This document shows, in pieces, positions 42,814-49,930 of a DNA stretch of 49,930 bases. The position numbers and the translations under genes were made by a program. Numbering within the stretch: position 1 is the stretch's first letter; every line of letters begins with the position of its first letter. A model generated the notes under the pieces. It was not told where the DNA came from. It searched no databases and was given only the letters and a program-made list of their open reading frames with translations. This DNA is from Gordonia namibiensis NBRC 108229. Its GTDB lineage: Bacteria > Actinomycetota > Actinomycetes > Mycobacteriales > Mycobacteriaceae. The DNA lies in the NCBI RefSeq assembly GCF_000298235.1, contig NZ_BAHE01000033.1, forward strand, positions 1 to 49,930, read 5' to 3'.

Positions 42814-44213
42814 GGGTTCGGCAGCCACGCGCCGTGTAGTCCGGCGGGTACGCGGATCGGTAGGTCCACGGTGGCGATCGGGCCGTCCTGCGGGGCGTCG
42901 GCGCTGAGCAGGTAGAACCGCGAGGTCATGTCGGTCGGGTCGGTGCCGATCGCGCCCCAGTAATCGCGTTCGGCGCCCGGGATGTAGATCGGTTCGCCGA
43001 TCGCGGCACCCGGGGTCCAGACCGTCTCCGTCCCGGCGGCGAGGTCGTGGAACCACAGACTGTCGAGATCTGTGCCGTCCCGCGGGCCCTTCGCGACGGT
43101 GGCGATGCGGTGATGCTCCCGCGTCAGCATCCGGTCGTCGACGCGCGGGAACTCCATGTCCGGTTCGGCGCTGTTCAGGACGGTCTTGCTGATCCCGGCG
43201 TCGGGCCGGAGCACCGCCCGCGTCAGAGACGACGTCGCGGGCGTGGGCTGGTCGGAGAAGCCGCCCGGATAGGTCCACTCCACGTAGTCGACGGTGACCG
43301 AGCCGTCGGGATTGTCGAAGGCGTTGGCGAAGTGCCAGACCCAGAACGGGTCGGTGTCGATCCAGCGCACCGCGGTGCCGTCCCGTGGGATCAGTGCGAT
43401 GCGGGTCCCGCGCTGAGGCTGCCACGACAGCAACGACCCGCCGCTCATCACCGACGCGAAATCGAAGACCAGCGGGCACACGAACAGCACGATGTAGCGA
43501 CTGGTCAGCGCCATGTCGTGGATCATGATCGGGGCGTCGATCCCGTCGACCGGGGTCGGCTTGCGAGTCGCCCGGCCATCCGGACCGACGACGGCCCAGG
43601 TCAGGTACGGCGCTTCGAGTACGTAGTTGAACAGCACCATTTCCCCGGTCGACGGGTCGATCTTCGGGTGCGCGGTGCTGCCGACGAACATTGCACCGTC
43701 ACAGTCGGTTCGCCCGACGGTCGCCAGATCGGCCGGTGAGATCTCGTACGGGCGGTCCGCCTCGGCCATCGCCAGCAGCCGCCCGCCGTGACGCACGATG
43801 TTGATGTCGGGCAATTCGCGGGTCGTGCCCGCCAACTCGTCGCCGACCTCCGCTGCCGACGGGGTGTAACCGTCGGTGATGCCCGACCAGATGGCATGTC
43901 CGGCAGCCTCTTCCGCGAGGACCATCGGGGTACGGACGAAACGGTTGCGATACGACGCACGCCCGCCGTCGAGGCTGATGCGGTGCACCATGGCGTCCCC
44001 GTCGATCGGGTACACATACGAACCGATCGGGTCGAAGCGCATGTTGGGCCCGTTGCGCAGGTAGCTACCTCGCAGGTCGGCCGGGATCTCCCCGCTGACC
44101 GGTAGGTCGACGGCGTCCACCTCGTCACGCTGCGGGGCGAAGACGCCGGTGAGGAACGGGTTGCGGGACATGTCGACCGGCGCTGGGCGGGTAGGGACAT
44201 CGGATGCGGTCAT
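42801..44213 (-). CDS. Carotenoid cleavage oxygenase (RPE65 family)
   Basis: A 470-residue non-heme iron dioxygenase that cleaves a double bond of carotenoids, apocarotenoids or stilbenes. The four iron histidines are visible: His182 (GSTAHPKID), His232 (MIHDMALTS), His294 (FWVWHFANAFD) and His460 (GLHGAWLPN). The YLRNGPNMRFDP block near the N-terminus is also diagnostic. The ATG at 44213 is the first in good family context; the frame is open to 44363 without coding character. It is divergent from the cyclase gene across 148 bases. Its last codons and stop lie in the dispersed repeat. Confidence 0.93.
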   Translation of the reverse strand: MTASDVPTRPAPVDMSRNPFLTGVFAPQRDEVDAVDLPVSGEIPADLRGSYLRNGPNMRFDPIGSYVYPIDGDAMVHRISLDGGRASYRNRFVRTPMVLAEEAAGHAIWSGITDGYTPSAAEVGDELAGTTRELPDINIVRHGGRLLAMAEADRPYEISPADLATVGRTDCDGAMFVGSTAHPKIDPSTGEMVLFNYVLEAPYLTWAVVGPDGRATRKPTPVDGIDAPIMIHDMALTSRYIVLFVCPLVFDFASVMSGGSLLSWQPQRGTRIALIPRDGTAVRWIDTDPFWVWHFANAFDNPDGSVTVDYVEWTYPGGFSDQPTPATSSLTRAVLRPDAGISKTVLNSAEPDMEFPRVDDRMLTREHHRIATVAKGPRDGTDLDSLWFHDLAAGTETVWTPGAAIGEPIYIPGAERDYWGAIGTDPTDMTSRFYLLSADAPQDGPIATVDLPIRVPAGLHGAWLPNPSAA

Positions 44214-44361
44214 GACGCTGCTTTCGGCGAGCCGTTGATGACGATGATGTCGCTTCAGGTTAAGGCGTTCCTGCAGGTCGCGTCCGCCGATCGTCCGGTT
44301 CGTCCTAAATCGGCGGGTCCGGGGGCGGGCGATCGACGCGGTCGTCGTGATTAGCTTGGGC

Positions 44362-45972
44362 ATGCGTTCGAGGCGGGGGAGCCGCGACTACGGGTCGATT
44401 CTGCTCGGCTCGGTCGAGGAGAGCGGGGTCAAGCAACGCGTTCGAATCCAGACACTGCTGACCACGTCGATCGTGGTGGCGAACATCTTCGGCGCCGTCG
44501 TCGCGACCGCTCTGGCTGCCGTGGGCATCCCGCAACCGACGGTCTTCACCGCCGAACTGTGGTGGGTGAACTACATCGCCGTACCCGTGTACATCCTCGG
44601 CGCGTTCGTCATCGGGATCGGTTGGGGCACCCTGGTGGGCGTCCGGAATCTCCGGTGGGCGATCCGCGACGAGGCCCCGACCAAGCGCGATGCGCGCCGC
44701 ACGATGCGCCTGCCCTGGCGACTGTCGCTGGTGCAGGGTCTGCTCTGGGCGGGTGCCACCGTGATGCTGACGATCATGTACGGCGTCGCCGACCCGCAGT
44801 TGATCCCCAAGACGCTCTTCGTCGTCGGTATGAGCGGCGTCGTCGTGGTGGGCATCTCGTACCTCTTCATCGACTTCACCCTGCGGCCCATTGTGGCCGA
44901 ACTGATCTCGGCCGGATTCCACCGCCGCAAACGCACCGGTGTGAAGACCCGGGCGGTGGTGTCGTGGATGGTCGGGTCGGCGATCCCGATCATCGGCATC
45001 CTGCTGGTCGTGGCATTCGGAGTGGGGCGCGACGAGACGTCGAAGCTCGACCTCTTCATCGGGGTGACGGTCCTGGGCCTCACCGCCCTGTTCACCGGTC
45101 TGCTGCTGACGCTGCTCTCGTCGATGAGCATCACCGGGCCGATCGGTTCGGTGCGATCCGGGATGAACCGCGTGACCTCGGGCGATCTCGAGAACGCCGA
45201 CCTCGTCGTCTACGACGGCACCGAACTCGGTGACCTGCAGGTGGGTTTCAACGCGATGGTCTCGGGGCTGCGGGAACGGGAACGGATGCGCGACCTGTTC
45301 GGACGCCACGTCGGCCGCGAGGTTGCCGAGGCGGCGTTGTCGTCGGATCCCGAGCTCGGTGGCACCGAGCGGGTGGCTGCCGCCCTCTTCGTGGACGTGA
45401 TCGGTTCGACGACTCTTGCCGCGCAACGCCGTCCGACCGAGGTCGTGGAGATCCTCAACAAGTTCTTCGCCGTGATCGTCCGAGCCGTCGAGGACAAGGA
45501 CGGACTCGTCAACAAGTTCGAGGGCGACGCCGTCCTGGCGGTCTTCGGCGCGCCCATCGAACTCGACGACCCGGCCGGCGCGGCACTCGCGGCGGCACGT
45601 CGCATCGTCGCCGACCTCGCGGTCGAGGTGCCCGAACTGTCCGCGGGGGTCGGGGTGAGTTACGGGGCCGTCGTGGCCGGAAACGTCGGCGCCATCGAAC
45701 GTTTCGAGTACACGGTGATCGGCGACCCGGTGAACGAGAGTGCGCGGCTCTCCGAACTCGCCAAACGCGACCCGTCGAGTCCGTTGGCGTCGGGACGCGC
45801 GGTCGAGGCCGCCGATCCGGCCGAAGCCCGTCGCTGGACCCAGCTGGAAACCCTGTCGTTGCGCGGCCGGACGGCCGAGACGGTCGTCTACGCGGCCGCC
45901 ACGGGGGAGCGCACGGCGACCCTCGAGAACACGCTGGGGGAGAAGGCGACTGCGGAAACGGACACCGGCTAG
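44362..45972 (+). CDS. Membrane class III nucleotide cyclase with HAMP domain
   Basis: A 536-residue adenylate (or guanylate) cyclase of the mycobacterial Rv1318c-Rv1320c type. It has about six membrane helices (35-255), a HAMP linker (about 255-310, MSITGPIGSVRSGMNRVTSG) and a C-terminal class III domain. The catalytic residues are present: metal Asp345 (FVDVIGST) and Asp389 (NKFEGDAVLAVFG), Lys385 for base recognition, and Asn459 and Arg462 (GDPVNESARL). It should therefore be active and make cyclic AMP in response to a membrane signal. The ATG at 44362 is preferred over the GTG at 44347. Confidence 0.92.
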   Translation: MRSRRGSRDYGSILLGSVEESGVKQRVRIQTLLTTSIVVANIFGAVVATALAAVGIPQPTVFTAELWWVNYIAVPVYILGAFVIGIGWGTLVGVRNLRWAIRDEAPTKRDARRTMRLPWRLSLVQGLLWAGATVMLTIMYGVADPQLIPKTLFVVGMSGVVVVGISYLFIDFTLRPIVAELISAGFHRRKRTGVKTRAVVSWMVGSAIPIIGILLVVAFGVGRDETSKLDLFIGVTVLGLTALFTGLLLTLLSSMSITGPIGSVRSGMNRVTSGDLENADLVVYDGTELGDLQVGFNAMVSGLRERERMRDLFGRHVGREVAEAALSSDPELGGTERVAAALFVDVIGSTTLAAQRRPTEVVEILNKFFAVIVRAVEDKDGLVNKFEGDAVLAVFGAPIELDDPAGAALAAARRIVADLAVEVPELSAGVGVSYGAVVAGNVGAIERFEYTVIGDPVNESARLSELAKRDPSSPLASGRAVEAADPAEARRWTQLETLSLRGRTAETVVYAAATGERTATLENTLGEKATAETDTG

Positions 45973-45976
45973 GTGG

Positions 45977-46369
45977 TCAGATGGCGTCCTCGGAGCTGAT
46001 CAGGAGGCCGTCGGGTCCGACGATGCTGAGGCCGAGGCCGTCGAAGACGGAGTACTTGTACCCGTTGTTGTAGGCGACGTAGTAGTAACGGCCGCTGCCG
46101 TTCTCCTGTTCGAACACGCCGGAGACCGGGATACACAGGGTGTTTCCCGAACTGCGTGCGACGCCCCGGTATTCGAGATCACCGTTGCCCCATTGGCAGA
46201 TGGTGGCGGCGGACTTCGCGGTCACGACCGAGGTGACGGTGTACTGGTTGCCGTCGCACGACGGCACGATCGGGGCGGCGCCGGCCGTGGACGTGCCGGC
46301 GGCGAGCGCGCCGGCGGCGAGGACGAGTGAGGCGCCGGCGGTGGCCAGGCGGGTGTGCGTAGTTGTCAT
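45977..46369 (-). CDS. Small secreted protein of unknown function
   Basis: A 130-residue protein with a classical signal peptide (basic MTTTHTRLATAGA, hydrophobic SLVLAAGALAAG, likely cleavage after ASTAGA or STAGAAP). The mature part is about 100 residues, Gly/Tyr/Ser-rich, with three cysteines (PSCDGNQY, ATICQWGNG, NTLCIPVSG) and an aromatic stretch RYYYVAYNNGYKYSVFDG. I do not recognise a family. It converges on the cyclase gene, leaving 4 bases between them. An odd cysteine count suggests one free or intermolecular thiol. Confidence 0.72.
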   Translation of the reverse strand: MTTTHTRLATAGASLVLAAGALAAGTSTAGAAPIVPSCDGNQYTVTSVVTAKSAATICQWGNGDLEYRGVARSSGNTLCIPVSGVFEQENGSGRYYYVAYNNGYKYSVFDGLGLSIVGPDGLLISSEDAI

Positions 46370-46450
46370 GAAACCGAAGCTAGAGCAGGTTTTTCGTCTG
46401 GAACATGGGCAGAACTCCCCGCCATCGTTCAGGTGGATGACCCTTCGCCC

Positions 46451-46525
46451 TTCGATACGCCCTCCGCAGGCTCCGGGCTACTCAGGGAGCGGGAAGGGGT
46501 TCCGCAGGCTCCGGGCTACTCAAGG
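46451..46525. repeat. Dispersed intergenic repeat (TTCGATACG / GGGCTACTCA type)
   Basis: Contains TTCGATACGCCC (46451-46462) followed by two copies, 38 bases apart, of TCCGCAGGCTCCGGGCTACT (46463 and 46501). The TTCGATACG...CTACTCA frame is the same design as the tandem block at 25.3 kb with different filler. It lies between the secreted protein gene's 5' end and the antiporter stop codon. Confidence 0.85.
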
Positions 46526-46529
46526 GCAT

Positions 46530-48122
46530 TCAGGCGTCCCGGTCGCCCTGTCCCTCGGCGAAGTCGAGTCGGCGGAGCGCGATTCGCAGAACCTCGTCGT
46601 CGATGCGCCCGGCGTCGCGCTCCTCGATGAACACCTTGCGTTGCAGGTGCAGGAGTTCGGTGCGGATACGGGAGCCTGCGGCGGTGGGGCTCTCGCCGAT
46701 CGTCTCGGGGCCACGGCCGAGTTCCTCCCACGCCACATTGCGCTGCGAGGTGATCCATTTGCGCATGAGGACCACCTGCATACGGCTGGGGTCGTCGTCG
46801 GCGAGGCCGGCGGCGATCTCCTCGAGTCGACGCTCGGCCTCCCGCGAGGCCCGGTCCTGGGCGGCGGCATAGGCGAGACGATCCTGCGCGCGCTCGTCGC
46901 CGGTGACGCCGAGCTTCCGGATCACCCAGGGCAGCGTGGTGCCCTGGATCAGGAGAGTGCCGACCACGACCACGAACGTCAGGAGCAGGATCTCGGCGCG
47001 CGCCGGGAAGGGTTCGCCGGACTCGGTAGTCAACGGGATGCCGAAGGCGGCAGCGAGTGAGACCACTCCGCGCATCCCCGCCCAGGAGACGACGAAGACC
47101 GAGGCCGGTGTCGGGCGCGGATCCGGTCCGAGCTTCCCGCGGAAGATCACCCCCGGTAGGAAGGCTGCCGGGTAGACCCAGAGGAACCGGATGACGATCG
47201 TGGCGGTGAGCACTGCGGCGGCATCGATGGCGACCTGAACCCACGATTCGCCCTCGACGCCCTCGATGATGAACGGCATCTGGACGCCGATGAGCAGGAA
47301 GACGAAGGATTCGAGGATGACGTCGATGGACTTGCGGACCGCTTCGTCCTGAAGCCGGGTGGCGTAGCCGAGGCGGACCGACCGCTGACCGAGGAACAAT
47401 CCGGCCGTCACCACGCCGATCACGCCCGAGCAGTGCAGCTGTTCGGCGACGAAATAGGCGGCGAAGGGCACCAGGATGCCGATCGCGGTCTCCATCGGGG
47501 GGTCGGTCAACCAGACCCGTACCCACGAGACCGCCATGCCGAAGAGGAGGCCGACCACGAGGCCGCCGATCGCCGCGACGGCGAAGGTCAGCAACCCCTC
47601 GCCCAGTGACGTGGTCAGGCCGATGGCGGCCGCGAGGGCGATGCGGAACGCGGTCAGTGCCGTGGCGTCGTTGAGGAGGCTCTCACCGCCGAGGAGAGTC
47701 ATGACCGGCCGGGGAAGTCCGAGGCGACGGCCGATCGCCTGCGCCGACACCGCATCCGGAGGAGCGACCACGGCACCGAGCACGAGAGCCGCGGACAGTG
47801 GGAGGTTGGGGACGGTCAGATGGGCGACGAACCCGACGACGACCGTCGTCACCAGCGGTAGGCCAACAGCGAGCGCCGCGATCCCACGCCAGCGTGCTCG
47901 GATCGCCTGGTACGAGCTCTCCTGGGCAGCGGAGTACAGCAGTGGCGGCAGGATGAGGAAGAGTACGAGTTCGGGGTTCAGCTCCGGCGTCGGCAGGCCG
48001 GGGATCCAACCGATCGCCAGGCCGACGGTGACCAGGATCAGCGGCGAGGACAACCCGTAGCGACGGCAGAGAGCAGCCACCGCCAACGCGACGACCGCGA
48101 TGACCAGAAGCGATGCACTCAT
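46530..48122 (-). CDS. CPA1-family Na+/H+ antiporter
   Basis: A 530-residue cation/proton exchanger. About 12 helices are visible, with the family features LFLILPPLLYSAAQESS, ALVLGAVVAPPDAVSAQAIG, GGESLLNDATALTAFRIALA (the conserved acidic residues of the ion site) and WAGMRGVVSLAAAFGIPL. The C-terminal 120 residues are cytosolic and helical (QDRASREAERRLEEIAAGLA), probably regulatory. The ATG at 48122 begins the first helix directly; the longer frame to 48368 is antisense to the zinc finger gene. It is divergent from that gene across 26 bases. Confidence 0.92.
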   Translation of the reverse strand: MSASLLVIAVVALAVAALCRRYGLSSPLILVTVGLAIGWIPGLPTPELNPELVLFLILPPLLYSAAQESSYQAIRARWRGIAALAVGLPLVTTVVVGFVAHLTVPNLPLSAALVLGAVVAPPDAVSAQAIGRRLGLPRPVMTLLGGESLLNDATALTAFRIALAAAIGLTTSLGEGLLTFAVAAIGGLVVGLLFGMAVSWVRVWLTDPPMETAIGILVPFAAYFVAEQLHCSGVIGVVTAGLFLGQRSVRLGYATRLQDEAVRKSIDVILESFVFLLIGVQMPFIIEGVEGESWVQVAIDAAAVLTATIVIRFLWVYPAAFLPGVIFRGKLGPDPRPTPASVFVVSWAGMRGVVSLAAAFGIPLTTESGEPFPARAEILLLTFVVVVGTLLIQGTTLPWVIRKLGVTGDERAQDRLAYAAAQDRASREAERRLEEIAAGLADDDPSRMQVVLMRKWITSQRNVAWEELGRGPETIGESPTAAGSRIRTELLHLQRKVFIEERDAGRIDDEVLRIALRRLDFAEGQGDRDA

Positions 48123-48148
48123 CCGAGCGACTGTAATCGCCGGCGGCC

Positions 48149-48529
48149 ATGTTGATAATGGTGAACATGCAGATCTTTCGCCGGTTCTCGTCCCGCGGCG
48201 ACGCCTCGTCGGGTCCGGCACCCGACGCCGACGCCGCGTCGGACCCGTCGGCGCGCTGCCCCGAGCTGGCCGCGGTCGCGGACGACTCGATACCTGTGCC
48301 GGAACCCCCGGCGGGCGAGAGGCTTTCCTGCGAGGGCTGCCTCGCGATCGGGGAGGACCACTGGGCACACCTGCGGATGTGTCTGCGATGCGGGTACATC
48401 GGATGCTGTGACTCGAGTCCGCGCCGGCATGCGACCGCGCACTTTCACGACACCACCCATCCGGTCATGCGCTCCGCCGAACCCGGCGAGAGCTGGAGGT
48501 GGTGCTACGTGCACGAGGTCATCGGTTGA
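48149..48529 (+). CDS. UBP-type zinc finger protein
   Basis: A 126-residue protein whose C-terminal half is a UBP-type zinc finger: CEGCLAIGEDHWAHLRMC, then CGYIGCCDSSPRRHATAHFH and THPVMRSAEPGESWRWCYVH give the Cys/His ligands and the aromatic residue set of the fold. In eukaryotes this domain binds ubiquitin C-termini; its bacterial role is unknown. The first 55 residues are Ala/Asp/Pro-rich and disordered. The start could be at 48149, 48158 or 48167. The shared 26-base promoter gap with the antiporter suggests co-regulation; in related genomes the two may be fused or adjacent, which I cannot check here. Confidence 0.85.
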   Translation: MLIMVNMQIFRRFSSRGDASSGPAPDADAASDPSARCPELAAVADDSIPVPEPPAGERLSCEGCLAIGEDHWAHLRMCLRCGYIGCCDSSPRRHATAHFHDTTHPVMRSAEPGESWRWCYVHEVIG

Positions 48530-48603
48530 GAGCCACACCACGACCCCGCACAACCGGGTGTCACCGTGGCAGAACCCGCACCGGCGACAAGTAGGATTTG
48601 GGA

Positions 48604-49930
48604 ATGACGTCGAACAGCGAGAGCGCGACCAGCGCGGATCAGCCGGCGCCGACGATCGGCCCGCCGGATGTCATCGGTACGCCGCTGAGTCCGACGGCGA
48701 CCAAGGTGATGGTGCTCGGTGCGGGCGAACTCGGCAAAGAGGTCGTGATCGCGTTCCAGCGTCTCGGCGTCGAGGTCGTCGCCGTGGATCGTTACGCCAA
48801 CGCACCCGGCCAGCAGGTCGCGCATCACGCCGAGGTCATCGACATGACCGACCCGGAAGCGCTGCTCGCCGTCATCGACAAGCATCGGCCCGCCTACGTG
48901 GTGCCGGAGATCGAGGCCATCGCGACGGAGGCGCTCGTCGAGGTCGCCGAGCGCGGCATCGCGGAGGTCATCCCGACCGCGAGCGCTGTCGTCGCCACGA
49001 TGAACCGCGAGGGCATCCGACGCCTCGCCGATGAGGAACTCGGCCTCCCGACGTCGCCGTACCTCTTCGCCGACACCCTCGAGGAGCTGACGGTCGCCGC
49101 CCGGCAGATCGGCTTCCCGTGCGTCGTGAAGCCGGTGATGTCCTCCTCCGGCAAGGGGCAGTCGGTCCTGCGCGGACCCGACGACGTCGCGGCGGCGTGG
49201 GAGACCGCGAACACCGGCGGCCGCGTCCAGGGCAACCGCGTCATCGTCGAGGGGTTCATCGAATTCGACTACGAGATCACGCTTCTCACGGTGCGCGCGA
49301 TCGACCCGCGGACCGGGCTGCTGACCTCGCATTTCTGCGCCCCCATCGGTCACCGCCAGATCAACGGCGACTACGTCGAGAGCTGGCAGCCGCACGAGAT
49401 GAGTCCGGACGCGCATGCCTCCGCGACCTCGATCGCGGCACGCATCGCCACCGCGCTCGGTGACGGAAAGCTCGCCGGCCGTGGTGTTTTCGGTGTCGAA
49501 CTGTTCGTCCAGGGCGACGACGTCTACTTCTCCGAGGTGAGCCCGCGGCCGCACGACACCGGCCTCGTCACCATGGCGACCCAGCGGCTGTCGGAGTTCG
49601 AGATGCACGCCCGCGCGATCCTCGGCCTGCCCGTCGACGTCACCCTGGCGTCGCCCGGCGCGTCCGCGGTGATCTACGGGCAGCTCGACCAGCCCGCCAT
49701 CGGATTCGAGAACGTTGCGGCGGCACTCGCGGTGCCCGAGACCGACATCCGCCTGTTCGGCAAGCCCGAGAGCTACCATCGCCGACGCATGGGGGTGGTC
49801 ACCGCGACCGCCGACGACGTCCCCGCCGCTCGCGAGCGTGCCGTGCGGGCGGCTTCTCTCGTCACACCCGTGCCGGGCCGTCCCGCTGTCCGCAAGGCGA
49901 CGGTTCTGCCGCCGCCCCCACCGCCGCGCC
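48604..49930 (+). CDS. purT: Formate-dependent phosphoribosylglycinamide formyltransferase, 3' end beyond the window
   Basis: ATP-grasp enzyme that makes formyl-GAR from GAR, ATP and free formate in purine synthesis. The frame is open from ATG 48604 to the window edge (442 codons, no stop seen). Motifs: [20 protein letters not shown] (substrate fold), [15 protein letters not shown] (ATP-grasp loop), [12 protein letters not shown], and [20 protein letters not shown] with metal-binding Glu. PurT is normally about 390-420 residues; the sequence after about 430 is proline-rich (LPPPPPPR), so a tail of unknown length follows. The N-terminus also has about 30 extra residues. Confidence 0.93.
   Translation, partial: MTSNSESATSADQPAPTIGPPDVIGTPLSPTATKVMVLGAGELGKEVVIAFQRLGVEVVAVDRYANAPGQQVAHHAEVIDMTDPEALLAVIDKHRPAYVVPEIEAIATEALVEVAERGIAEVIPTASAVVATMNREGIRRLADEELGLPTSPYLFADTLEELTVAARQIGFPCVVKPVMSSSGKGQSVLRGPDDVAAAWETANTGGRVQGNRVIVEGFIEFDYEITLLTVRAIDPRTGLLTSHFCAPIGHRQINGDYVESWQPHEMSPDAHASATSIAARIATALGDGKLAGRGVFGVELFVQGDDVYFSEVSPRPHDTGLVTMATQRLSEFEMHARAILGLPVDVTLASPGASAVIYGQLDQPAIGFENVAAALAVPETDIRLFGKPESYHRRRMGVVTATADDVPAARERAVRAASLVTPVPGRPAVRKATVLPPPPPPR

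Overview
The window is about 50 kb of high-GC actinobacterial chromosome with tightly packed genes, many 4-base start/stop overlaps (GTGA, ATGA) and frequent GTG/TTG starts. A block at 26.7-42.6 kb (Rv0383c-like gene, pyrE, trmH-type methylase, dedA, fba, Rv0361-like gene, DUF3151, Rv0358-like gene, purA) recalls the Mycobacterium tuberculosis Rv0357c-Rv0383c neighbourhood. This points to the Mycobacteriales, most likely Gordonia or a close relative. No rRNA, tRNA, insertion sequence or CRISPR array was seen.

Region 1 (1-5.5 kb, minus strand) is a three-gene membrane formate dehydrogenase operon: a molybdopterin alpha subunit, a four-cluster ferredoxin beta subunit and an NrfD-type membrane subunit. 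The alpha gene carries an in-frame TGA at 4945-4947, exactly where FdnG/FdhF enzymes have selenocysteine, followed by a hairpin with the GGUCU loop of a bacterial SECIS element. It is one 1103-residue selenoprotein gene (2218-5529), not two genes. A LEM-3/COG3680-type GIY-YIG protein is divergent from it. Next come an elaborate nested hairpin, a SigK-like ECF sigma factor without an adjacent anti-sigma gene, and tag.

Region 2 (8.2-25.1 kb) is an accessory catabolic island. Two Asp/Glu-racemase/maleate-isomerase (EutA-like) proteins, a PPOX-fold protein, an APH(6)/hydroxyurea-type kinase, an amidase, a DUF3830 protein, a GntR/FCD regulator and a ProP-like MFS transporter surround a six-gene minus-strand operon. 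That operon encodes a class III aminotransferase, a FAD/Fe-S D-2-hydroxyacid dehydrogenase, a semialdehyde dehydrogenase, a DoeA/EutD-like M24 hydrolase, a class I/II aminotransferase and an M20 deacylase. Three copies of the palindrome ATTGT-NN-ACAAT stand in front of the three transcription starts of the island, which suggests one regulon, probably under the GntR protein. The enzyme set could cover every step of ectoine breakdown, but with an M20 enzyme in place of DoeB and with an additional amidase/DUF3830/racemase branch. The true substrate is unproven.

Region 3 (25.1-49.9 kb) is mostly conserved housekeeping: a D-2-hydroxyacid dehydrogenase, pyrE, an RNA methylase, a DedA and DUF368 pair (both families implicated in polyprenyl-phosphate recycling), fba with a strong terminator, a hemerythrin, an acidic Rv0361-like membrane protein, a FUSC protein, a CDF zinc-type exporter with its own palindromic operator, a lipoprotein NodB deacetylase, an MHS transporter, purA, a carotenoid oxygenase, a membrane class III nucleotide cyclase, a small secreted protein, a CPA1 antiporter, a UBP-type zinc finger protein and purT running off the end. 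Related GC-rich intergenic repeats occur at 17.8, 25.3, 42.6 and 46.5 kb.
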